A stretch of DNA of 40,266 nt from positions 1 to 40,266 of the forward strand of contig CAJYWN010000023.1 in NCBI GenBank assembly GCA_913778275.1. Reading direction: 5' to 3'. The translations under genes were made by a program, and so were the position numbers. This document shows, piece by piece, positions 34,007 to 40,266 of this stretch (the first letter of the stretch is position 1; each line of letters opens with the position of its first letter). The notes under the pieces were generated by a model that worked only from the letters and a program-made list of their open reading frames with translations, was not told the DNA's origin and searched no databases. This DNA comes from an uncultured Chryseobacterium sp. (GTDB lineage: Bacteria; Bacteroidota; Bacteroidia; Flavobacteriales; Weeksellaceae).

Positions 34007-34756
34007 ATGTCTCAAATTGCGATTAATACTTCACAAAATGTAAATATTAATTTCAACATTGCCAGTGTTGGAGACCGGGTTATTGCTTTCTTTATTGACC
34101 TTGCAATAAAAATAGCGTATGGAATAGCCGTTTTGTATCTTTTCTTCACGGTTCTGGATCTCGGGTATCTGTTGCAGGGCATGGATCAGTGGTCTGTTGC
34201 AGCAGTTTATATCATCCTGCTTTTTCCTACCGTAGTTTATCCTGTAGTACTGGAAAGCCTCATGGAAGGACAGACTCCGGGAAAGAAGGTGATGAAAATA
34301 CGTGTAGTAAAAATAGACGGCTATCAGGCGGGGTTTGGAGATTACCTGATCCGCTGGGTTTTAAGAATTATTGATACTTTGTTTGTGGGCGTTGTAGGAC
34401 TTGTGTCTATGGTTGTTTCTAAAAACAATCAGCGTTTGGGAGATATTGCATCGGGAACGGCTGTTATTTCATTAAAAAACAAGATTAATATTTCTCATAC
34501 GATTTTAGAAAATATCCGCGAAGATTATGTTCCTACATTCCCACAGGTTATTGCGCTGAGTGATAATGACATGCGGATCATTAAGGACAATTATCTTAAA
34601 GCCCTTCGAATTGACGACCGACAGGTGATCAGCAAACTTTCCGATAAGATCAAAAGCATTCTCAAACTGGAAATAGATCCTACAAAAATGACGGAAAGAC
34701 AGTTTATAGGAGTGATTATCAAAGACTACAATTATTACACTGGGAAAGACAGTTAA
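34007..34756 (+). CDS. RDD-family membrane protein
   Basis: Protein of 249 aa with an RDD domain at about residues 15-150: the R-x(7)-D pattern in VGDRVIAFFIDLAI opens the first helix, followed by YPVVLESLMEGQTPGKKVMK and a final helix pair. The C-terminal 90 residues are soluble and charged. RDD proteins have been linked to transport or Na+/H+ exchange in some bacteria, but here the SpoIIM neighbourhood suggests a structural or chaperone-related role. The start is ATG 34007 (MSQIAINTS), only 27 nt from the divergent SpoIIM start. Confidence 0.85.
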   Translation: MSQIAINTSQNVNINFNIASVGDRVIAFFIDLAIKIAYGIAVLYLFFTVLDLGYLLQGMDQWSVAAVYIILLFPTVVYPVVLESLMEGQTPGKKVMKIRVVKIDGYQAGFGDYLIRWVLRIIDTLFVGVVGLVSMVVSKNNQRLGDIASGTAVISLKNKINISHTILENIREDYVPTFPQVIALSDNDMRIIKDNYLKALRIDDRQVISKLSDKIKSILKLEIDPTKMTERQFIGVIIKDYNYYTGKDS

Positions 34757-34954
34757 AGTGAGCGGTCAATTTGCTTTGTAAGTAAATGCCAATTTTAAAT
34801 TAATTGAAATTGATATCCGTTATCATAAATTGACAAGTGCATAGAATTGACGATTGACAATTCTTAACTGAAATCGCCCATCCTCTTTCTTAACCTGCAT
34901 CAAAACCTCCGCGGTGCAGTTTTTGTATTTTTACTTTGTACAAAAACTTAACAT

Positions 34955-35245
34955 ATGAGATTTGAAAATAATAAATCAGGAAACGGCGGCGTCATTACTT
35001 TAAATAATGAGATCAAAGAAATCGGAAGGTTAACCTATACTATTTTTCCAGAAGACCAAAAACTGATTATTTCTTTTGTTCTGGTACATCCTGAATTTGA
35101 AGGCCGCGGAATGGGAAAATATCTGGTGGAAGAAGCCATTAAATTTGCAAGAGAAAACGGCTGGAAAGTGTATCCACATTGTTCTTATGCAAGATCCGTG
35201 ATGATGAGAATGAGTGATGTAAATGACATTTTTTTACAGCGTTAA
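34955..35245 (+). CDS. Small GNAT-fold acetyltransferase (YjdJ type)
   Basis: Protein of 96 aa of the short, single-domain GNAT group. The acetyl-CoA loop is EGRGMGKYL, preceded by the beta-4 strand LIISFVLVHPEF, and a conserved Cys follows in YPHCSYAR; these features define the YjdJ/GNAT-like mini-family. Substrate is unknown. The stop codon lies inside the 3' end of the convergent glycosyltransferase gene, a 12-bp overlap. The 198-nt gap in front of it holds a weak inverted repeat (AGAATTG...CAATTCT near 34846) and nothing else recognisable. Confidence 0.82.
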   Translation: MRFENNKSGNGGVITLNNEIKEIGRLTYTIFPEDQKLIISFVLVHPEFEGRGMGKYLVEEAIKFARENGWKVYPHCSYARSVMMRMSDVNDIFLQR

Positions 35246-36205
35246 AACTTCCTTCACCAAAATTTCTTCGATATCATCCGGATAATCCACTTTCAGATGC
35301 TGATCTGATAATACCCAATTCCGGATTTCTTCAGTTTTTAAAATCTTAGAATTAGGTATGCCCATTTTATCTAAAGCGCAGGCATTGCATTCCTGTTCAT
35401 ATTGATTATGAATAGGGATCACAAATAATTTTTTATCCATGAAAAGCGCTTCAGCAGGCGTTTCGAAACCTGCATTACAAAGGATTCCGTCACAATTTTC
35501 AAAACTTTTGAGATACTGAATTTCATCAATAGGAAATATTTCCACATTGCTTTCTTTAAACTGAAGCTTTGAATATTTTGAAAAGATCTTCCATTCAACC
35601 GGAATCTGCTTTAAGACTTTAATGATGTTTTCATCTGAAAAACTTGGCAAGTAGACAAGATAAAACCCTTTTTTATCAGGATTGAGGTTTCTGATCTTTT
35701 TTCGGATTACAGGTTTTTTAATTTGCGGATGGTAGCTTTCAAAATGAAACCCTATTTTCCGGTCACTGGGAACGTAATATTTCAGCACAAGATCGCCGAA
35801 AAAATCTTTCTTATCCGGTTTTGGCGTTTCTTTAAATAACATGGAAGCCTGATGGCTAAGCTCAATCATCGGATACTTTTTCAGTTTGCATGCCCATCCC
35901 GTGAGCGGCTCATAGTCATTGATGATAAGATCATACCCGGAAAGATCAATATCTTTAATAGTTTTGAAAGCTTCCAGAAATTTATTATCGGTAAAAGTCT
36001 TACGATAGGATAATCCGCCTGTTTTGTCGTACAGTAATGATATTCCCCTGTGTTTGAAATTAACATCAAAATCAGCCTTTAATTGGGATTGATGACCACT
36101 GATCAGGGTTTCAACCGAGGCATATTTTTTCAGAATGGGAACAATTTCCTGTGCGCGGGCAACATGTCCGTTTCCGGTTCCCTGAAATGCATACAAGATT
36201 TTCAT
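35234..36205 (-). CDS. Glycosyltransferase, MurG/GT28-like
   Basis: Protein of 323 aa with the two-Rossmann GT-B layout. The N-terminal loop FQGTGNGHVARAQEIVPIL matches the GGxGH donor loop of MurG-like enzymes, and the C-terminal CNAGFETPAEALFMDKKLFV with IHNQYEQECNA is the typical nucleotide-sugar site. No membrane helices and no signal peptide, so it is probably a peripheral cytoplasmic enzyme. Acceptor unknown; a lipid or glycolipid is likely by analogy. The upstream LpxH-like gene overlaps it by 4 nt (ATGA), indicating tight translational coupling. Confidence 0.82.
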   Translation of the reverse strand: MKILYAFQGTGNGHVARAQEIVPILKKYASVETLISGHQSQLKADFDVNFKHRGISLLYDKTGGLSYRKTFTDNKFLEAFKTIKDIDLSGYDLIINDYEPLTGWACKLKKYPMIELSHQASMLFKETPKPDKKDFFGDLVLKYYVPSDRKIGFHFESYHPQIKKPVIRKKIRNLNPDKKGFYLVYLPSFSDENIIKVLKQIPVEWKIFSKYSKLQFKESNVEIFPIDEIQYLKSFENCDGILCNAGFETPAEALFMDKKLFVIPIHNQYEQECNACALDKMGIPNSKILKTEEIRNWVLSDQHLKVDYPDDIEEILVKEVLTL

Positions 36206-37029
36206 TTTGTGAAATTGGTTACAATTTTTAAGAGATCTGTACTGTTTATATCCTGGATCTCATCGGTATTGTCATCTTTTAACAGATGCTTATGATCGTC
36301 ATAATAAAAAATTTTCCATTTTTTATCATGGTATTCAAGTGCGGAAAGATTTTCAATCCAGTCCCCGGAATTCAGATAAGTGCAGGAACCTTTTTTATTA
36401 ATAACTTCCCTGATCTGCGGCTGATGAATATGTCCGCAGATAACATAATCGTAGTGGTTGTCAATAGCCAGTTCAGAAGCTGTCAGTTCAAAATCTCCGA
36501 TATATTTGACCGCCTTTTTTACATTATTTTTAATTTTTTTAGAGAACGAATATTTTTCTTTCCCCATTTTTTCTAAAAACCAATTTACGATATTATTGAT
36601 AACGATTAAAAGGTCGTAACCTTTTCCTCCCAGTTTAGCAATCCATTTTGAGTGCTGAACGGAAGCATCAAAAACATCACCATGGAAAATCCATGTTTTT
36701 TTATCGTCAATGTTTAAGCAGATTTTGTTGCAGACTTTCAGTTTACCCAGTTCGAAGTCGGTAAACTTCCGAAACATTTCATCATGATTTCCGGTAATGT
36801 AATATACATCTGTATTTTTTGTGGCAAATGAAAGGATTTTCTTAATCACTTTCAGATGAGGCTTGGGAAAATAAGACTTTTTGAATTGCCAGATATCAAT
36901 GATATCACCATTCAAAACAAGTGTTTTCGGCTGGATGGAATTAAGATATCTCAGTAATTCTTTAGCCTTACATCCATACGTTCCCAAATGTACATCCGAT
37001 ATAACAACCAATTCAACGTTTCTTTTCAT
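36202..37029 (-). CDS. Metallophosphoesterase related to LpxH (UDP-diacylglucosamine hydrolase family)
   Basis: Protein of 275 aa with the complete calcineurin-type di-metal motifs: ISDVHLG, LNGDIIDIW, ITGNHDE and CGHIHQP. This group includes LpxH, which cleaves UDP-2,3-diacylglucosamine in lipid A synthesis, and relatives of unknown substrate in Bacteroidota. The start is ATG 37029 (MKRNVEL); the upstream extension would begin at TTG. It overlaps the glycosyltransferase gene in an ATGA junction, which favours a joint role in glycolipid or envelope metabolism. True LpxH function is not certain. Confidence 0.82.
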   Translation of the reverse strand: MKRNVELVVISDVHLGTYGCKAKELLRYLNSIQPKTLVLNGDIIDIWQFKKSYFPKPHLKVIKKILSFATKNTDVYYITGNHDEMFRKFTDFELGKLKVCNKICLNIDDKKTWIFHGDVFDASVQHSKWIAKLGGKGYDLLIVINNIVNWFLEKMGKEKYSFSKKIKNNVKKAVKYIGDFELTASELAIDNHYDYVICGHIHQPQIREVINKKGSCTYLNSGDWIENLSALEYHDKKWKIFYYDDHKHLLKDDNTDEIQDINSTDLLKIVTNFTK

Positions 37030-37100
37030 AGTTTTATGCAAAGAAACTACTTGAAAGTTAACTGTATATGAATGTTATATTATTTTTGAGTATTGCTAAA

Positions 37101-37132
37101 AAAACCTCACAGGTTTAGAAACTGTGAGGTTT
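37101..37132 (-). terminator. YebC-family gene terminator
   Basis: On the minus strand AAACCTCACAG, a 9-nt loop and CTGTGAGGTTT, followed by TTTT, 22 nt after the stop codon. Confidence 0.88.
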
Positions 37133-37153
37133 GTATGATATAAACTCCGAATA

Positions 37154-37894
37154 TTAAAGAGCATCCATTAACTCTTCTGTAATTTCCATGTTGTGATAAA
37201 CGTTTTGAACATCATCGTCTTCTTCAAAACGCTCAAGCATTTTCATATTTGCCTTAAACTGTTCTTCGTTTACTTCTTTTGTATTGTTAGGAATTCTCTG
37301 AAGTTCGGCGCTTTTGGCTTCAATTCCAAGCTCATCCAATTTATGGGACAAAGATCCGAAATCTTCAAAAGCCGTTGTGATCATTACCTCTTCCTCATCT
37401 TTTTCCACATCTTCCGCACCGCCATCAATCATCTCCATCTCAAAATCATCCCAGTCCATTTTGATTTGCGCTAAATCGATCGTGAAAATCCCTTTTCTAT
37501 CAAAGATGAAAGCCAATTCCCCGTTTTTACCCAGATTACCGTCAAATTTATTGAAAACAGCTCTTACGTTGGCAACAGTTCTTGTTGTGTTGTTGGTTGT
37601 ACATTCAATAAAGAATGCCACTCCTCCCTGTCCATAGCCTTCGTAGGTGATTTCCTCATAGTTTTCAGCATCTGCACCGCTTGCTTTTTTGATGGCTCTT
37701 TCCACATTATCCTTCGGCATATTGGCACCCTTCGCATTCTGGATACATCTTCTCAGTGCAGGATTTGATTCCGGATCAGGACCGCCTGCTTTTACTGCTA
37801 ATGCAATGTCCTTTCCTATTTTAGAAAAAGTTTTGGCCATCTTATCCCATCTGGCCATTTTAGAAGCTTTTCTATATTCAAATGCTCTTCCCAT
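37154..37894 (-). CDS. yebC: YebC/PmpR-family protein
   Basis: Protein of 246 aa of the YebC/TACO1 family. The N-terminal block GRAFEYRKASKMARWDKMAK, then KIGKDIALAVKAGGPDPESNPALR and NMPKDNVERAIKKASG, are unmistakable; EGYGQGGVAFFIECTTNN and the acidic centre are also typical. Family members act as transcription regulators or as ribosome-associated factors that relieve stalling at proline-rich stretches. The gene is probably monocistronic, bounded by terminators on both sides. Confidence 0.95.
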   Translation of the reverse strand: MGRAFEYRKASKMARWDKMAKTFSKIGKDIALAVKAGGPDPESNPALRRCIQNAKGANMPKDNVERAIKKASGADAENYEEITYEGYGQGGVAFFIECTTNNTTRTVANVRAVFNKFDGNLGKNGELAFIFDRKGIFTIDLAQIKMDWDDFEMEMIDGGAEDVEKDEEEVMITTAFEDFGSLSHKLDELGIEAKSAELQRIPNNTKEVNEEQFKANMKMLERFEEDDDVQNVYHNMEITEELMDAL

Positions 37895-37935
37895 TTTATT
37901 TTTAAATTTTCAACAAAATTAATTAAAAGTCAACG

Positions 37936-37969
37936 AAAAAAAAATACCCCCAGAATACTGGAGGTATTT
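37936..37969 (-). terminator. OmpA-family gene terminator
   Basis: On the minus strand AAATACCTCCAG, TATT, CTGGGGGTATTT, then a long run of T. Confidence 0.9.
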
Positions 37970-37987
37970 ATATTTAGAAAAATTTAA

Positions 37988-39472
37988 TTATTTTTTCTTT
38001 TTAACCACTTTTTTCTTAGTAGTTTTTTTAGCCGGAGCTTTTTTCACTGGAGCATCTTCGTAATCTTTCTTCTTCAATGCATTCCACTCATTCATATCTT
38101 CGATTGCTCTTACCACTACTTTTCTGTCAACTTGTCTTTCAGCGTCAGAAGCTGTAGCAGGAACTGTAGCTTTTGATTTACCTACACCTACAGATTTAAG
38201 AGCGTTAGCATCAACACCTCTTGCATCTAAAGCAGCAACTACAGCAGCAGCTCTTTCTCTAGATAATTTTAAGTTGTAAGCTTCAGAACCTTTAGCATCT
38301 GTTTGTCCTTCTAATAGATAGTTACCACCATCTTTCTTGATCAAGTTTGCAGCTCTATCTAATGCAGGAGTAGATTCAGCTTTGATTGTAGCTTTGTTGA
38401 AGTCGAAATAAACATTTCTGAATTCTTTTTCAACTTCTTCAGCAGTTACTTTTTTAGGCTTAGGACAACCGTTGTATTCTGGAAGACCTGGAACTGTAGG
38501 ACAAGCATCATCTTTATCTAAGATACCATCACCGTCTGTATCTGGCCAAGGACATCCGTTGTTTTCTGCAGGACCTGCAACTGTAGGACAAGCATCATCT
38601 TTATCGATTACACCGTCACCATCAGTATCTGGCCAAGGACAACCGTTATTTTCAACCGGACCAGCTACGTCTGGACATTGATCGTCTTTATCTGGAACTC
38701 CGTCACCATCAGTATCAGGACATCCCTGGAATTCTGGTAATCCCGGAGTATCAGGACATAAATCGTCTTTATCTAAGATACCGTCTTTATCTCTGTCTCT
38801 GTTACCAAATCTGAAGTTCAATGAAGCAGAAGCTTGCCAGAAGTTAGCAACGTTTGATTTATCACCTGGAGTTGATACATAATCACCCTGGATTCCTAAA
38901 CCGAAGTTTTTAGTTAACCAGAAGTTAATACCAGCACCTGTAGCAACCGTAAAGAAGTTTGCTTTACCGTTTTCGTTACCATTCTCACCGTTACCGATTA
39001 CATATCCGTTAGCATCTGTTCTAGGGAATGTAAGAGAAGTGTAATCATGTCTCAGGTAGTTGGCACCAACTCTTAAATATGGATCGAACCAAGATTCTTC
39101 ATCCCATAAAAGACCTGCAGCTTTAGCCTGGAAACCAAGACCTGTCATCAACATGAATTCTTTACCCATGTTAAATCTCTTGTTTTCAACATTACCTACA
39201 GTAGTTTGCCAGTCGATAACCAAACCTTTACCTACGTTTCTAGCAACAGTAAGTTTAGACAATGGCGGAGTAATAGAGAAGTTGTTCACATTGAACATTG
39301 TCTTCGTCAAATTATTAGCAGAGAACGTGTTACTGAAGTTGTCTCTCTGTGCCATATGGTTTTCCGCGTGAGCACCAACCCCGATTAACCACGGATTGTT
39401 GGTAGTCTGAGCGAACACAGTAGAAGCGACAGTAAGCGCCAATGCTGAAATTCCTAATTTTAGATTTTTCAT
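37988..39472 (-). CDS. OmpA-family outer membrane protein with thrombospondin type-3 repeats
   Basis: Protein of 494 aa. Signal peptide (cleavage after STVFAQ), then an N-terminal beta-barrel (about residues 25-225), four calcium-binding thrombospondin type-3 repeats with DxDxDGxxDxxDxCP pattern (about 226-335), and a C-terminal OmpA peptidoglycan-binding domain (about 345-460) with VYFDFNKATIK, EGQTDAKGSEAYNLKLSRERA and GVGKSKA. It ends in a strongly basic Lys/Ala/Pro tail of about 20 residues. This is the usual major porin-like OmpA of flavobacteria, anchoring the outer membrane to the wall. Codon use appears strongly biased, in keeping with high expression. Confidence 0.93.
   Translation of the reverse strand: MKNLKLGISALALTVASTVFAQTTNNPWLIGVGAHAENHMAQRDNFSNTFSANNLTKTMFNVNNFSITPPLSKLTVARNVGKGLVIDWQTTVGNVENKRFNMGKEFMLMTGLGFQAKAAGLLWDEESWFDPYLRVGANYLRHDYTSLTFPRTDANGYVIGNGENGNENGKANFFTVATGAGINFWLTKNFGLGIQGDYVSTPGDKSNVANFWQASASLNFRFGNRDRDKDGILDKDDLCPDTPGLPEFQGCPDTDGDGVPDKDDQCPDVAGPVENNGCPWPDTDGDGVIDKDDACPTVAGPAENNGCPWPDTDGDGILDKDDACPTVPGLPEYNGCPKPKKVTAEEVEKEFRNVYFDFNKATIKAESTPALDRAANLIKKDGGNYLLEGQTDAKGSEAYNLKLSRERAAAVVAALDARGVDANALKSVGVGKSKATVPATASDAERQVDRKVVVRAIEDMNEWNALKKKDYEDAPVKKAPAKKTTKKKVVKKKK
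38466..38795. repeat. DNA-level repeats encoding the TSP3 units
   Basis: Four roughly 85-100-bp units inside the OmpA gene, two of them closely similar (each beginning near TCTGGCCAAGGACA and ending CCGTCACCATCAGTA or CCGTCTGTA). Unit number could change by recombination without breaking the frame. Confidence 0.7.
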
Positions 39473-39501
39473 AGAATTAAATGATTAAATAATTGATAAT
39501 G

Positions 39502-39533
39502 CAAAATAAATATAATTTTTCTTTATATACAAA
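39502..39533 (-). promoter_or_regulatory. Likely Bacteroidota promoter of the OmpA gene
   Basis: On the minus strand TTTG, 20 nt, then TTATTTTG (one mismatch from TAnnTTTG), 29 nt before the ATG. Confidence 0.45.
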
Positions 39534-39549
39534 GTTTTTCCGATGATTT

Positions 39550-40008
39550 TTAACTTTTCTTTAATATTCTGTCGAGGTTACGTTTATTTTCTCTATCTTT
39601 AATGCTCTCCCTTTTATCAAAGAGTTTTTTACCCCTTCCAAGGGCAATCAGCACCTTTGCTTTTCCCCTATCATTGATATATAATTTTAAAGGTATAATT
39701 GTATTTCCTGCATCCTTTAATTTCTTTTCCAGCTTTTGCAACTCTTTTTTGTGCAACAGCAATTTCCGTTCCCTTTTTGTTTTATGATTATAAAATGTAC
39801 CCAATTTATATTCGTCTATCATCATATTGATAATGTATAATTCCCCATCAATAAACTGACAGAAGGACTCCGCAATGGAAGCTTTGGAAGAGCGCAAAGA
39901 TTTTATTTCGGTACCGGTAAGTACCATTCCGGCTTCATATTCTTCAAGAATCTCGTATTCAAACCGGGCTCTTCTGTTTAATATATTAACTGTTTTTTCT
40001 ATTTTCAT
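39550..40008 (-). CDS. smpB: SsrA-binding protein SmpB
   Basis: Protein of 152 aa that delivers tmRNA to stalled ribosomes for trans-translation. Family features: NRRARFEYEILEEYEAGMVL, GTEIKSLRSSKASIAESFC, and the C-terminal lysine-rich tail GRGKKLFDKRESIKDRENKR that inserts in the mRNA channel. I begin at the ATG giving MKIEKTVNI, which fits the family length; the longer frame adds 16 residues not usual in SmpB. No tmRNA gene was seen in the window. Confidence 0.95.
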   Translation of the reverse strand: MKIEKTVNILNRRARFEYEILEEYEAGMVLTGTEIKSLRSSKASIAESFCQFIDGELYIINMMIDEYKLGTFYNHKTKRERKLLLHKKELQKLEKKLKDAGNTIIPLKLYINDRGKAKVLIALGRGKKLFDKRESIKDRENKRNLDRILKKS

Positions 40009-40173
40009 CTCGAATTCGTCTAATGTCTGAATGAATAAGGCCTTCATTGATTTCATGAAGCATTTCCCTCAGGATCCTTATTATATCGTTTAATTAATGA
40101 AATATATGAAAAAAATACCTTATATTTAAGAACTTGAATATTACATTATTACGAAATACCCAAATTCTTTTCG

Positions 40174-40181
40174 TATTTTTG
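40174..40181 (+). promoter_or_regulatory. Bacteroidota -7 box for the ABC-F gene
   Basis: TATTTTTG matches TAnnTTTG exactly, 20 nt before the ATG at 40202. A -33 element is not obvious. Confidence 0.5.
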
Positions 40182-40201
40182 CGCCAAATTTACAAAACTA
40201 T

Positions 40202-40266
40202 ATGTTAACAGTATCTAACTTATCTTTACAATTCGGGAAAAGAGTTCTTTTTGACGAGGTAAACAT
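40202..40266 (+). CDS. ABC-F family ATPase, N-terminal fragment (cut by window end)
   Basis: Only the first 21 codons are present. They read MLTVSNLSLQFGKRVLFDEV, the characteristic first strand and loop of the N-terminal ATP-binding cassette of ABC-F translation factors (Uup/EttA/YheS type). The Walker motifs lie beyond the window. Transcribed divergently from smpB with a 193-nt gap that otherwise holds AT-rich DNA. Confidence 0.75.
   Translation, partial: MLTVSNLSLQFGKRVLFDEVN

Overview
The window looks like a chromosomal segment of a Chryseobacterium-like flavobacterium (Bacteroidota, Weeksellaceae). The evidence is AT-rich DNA, starts without Shine-Dalgarno sequences, two secreted proteins ending in type IX secretion (T9SS) sorting domains, several -7 boxes of the Bacteroidota form TAnnTTTG, a methionine synthase split over two genes, and an OmpA porin with thrombospondin type-3 repeats. 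The genus is inferred from gene content and remembered protein style; no search was run.

Layout. 1-6.6 kb (minus strand): ferritin, a Spy/CpxP-like helical periplasmic protein, a secreted protein with an acidic Tyr/Asp-rich N-terminus and a basic Gly/Arg/Asn-rich C-terminus, MalQ with starch-binding domains, and a T9SS cargo protein. The two small secreted genes share a promoter-like motif with identical spacing, and a 166-bp tandem duplication lies between them. 6.8-11.3 kb: cysS, a folE-dinB pair, and two plus-strand genes of unclear role.

11.4-22.3 kb holds a large methionine operon on the minus strand, headed by a recognisable SAM-I riboswitch: metX, an ACT-homoserine dehydrogenase without aspartokinase domain, metZ, the homocysteine-methyltransferase part of MetH, a fatty acid desaturase, the rest of MetH, an orphan EF-Tu domain-III protein, and metF. 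The large MetH subunit carries an in-frame insertion of about 162 residues that is a complete DUF559 (Vsr/PD-(D/E)xK-like) endonuclease domain with palindromes at both ends. It sits exactly in the linker between the cap and the B12-binding domain, and it is the most striking feature of the window. Several families of intergenic palindromic repeats are scattered through the operon.

22.4-27.0 kb (plus): a GH63-type glucosidase and a fibronectin-III T9SS adhesin-like protein. 27.0-34.8 kb: an OsmC protein whose upstream region is a 17-copy heptanucleotide repeat, then a cluster of MoxR ATPase, DUF58, DUF4350, DUF4129, a membrane protein and SpoIIM, with RDD divergent from it. This is probably a membrane-associated MoxR/VWA chaperone-like system. 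35-40.3 kb: a small GNAT protein, a glycosyltransferase and LpxH-like phosphoesterase pair, a YebC-family protein, the OmpA porin, SmpB, and the start of an ABC-F ATPase cut by the window end.
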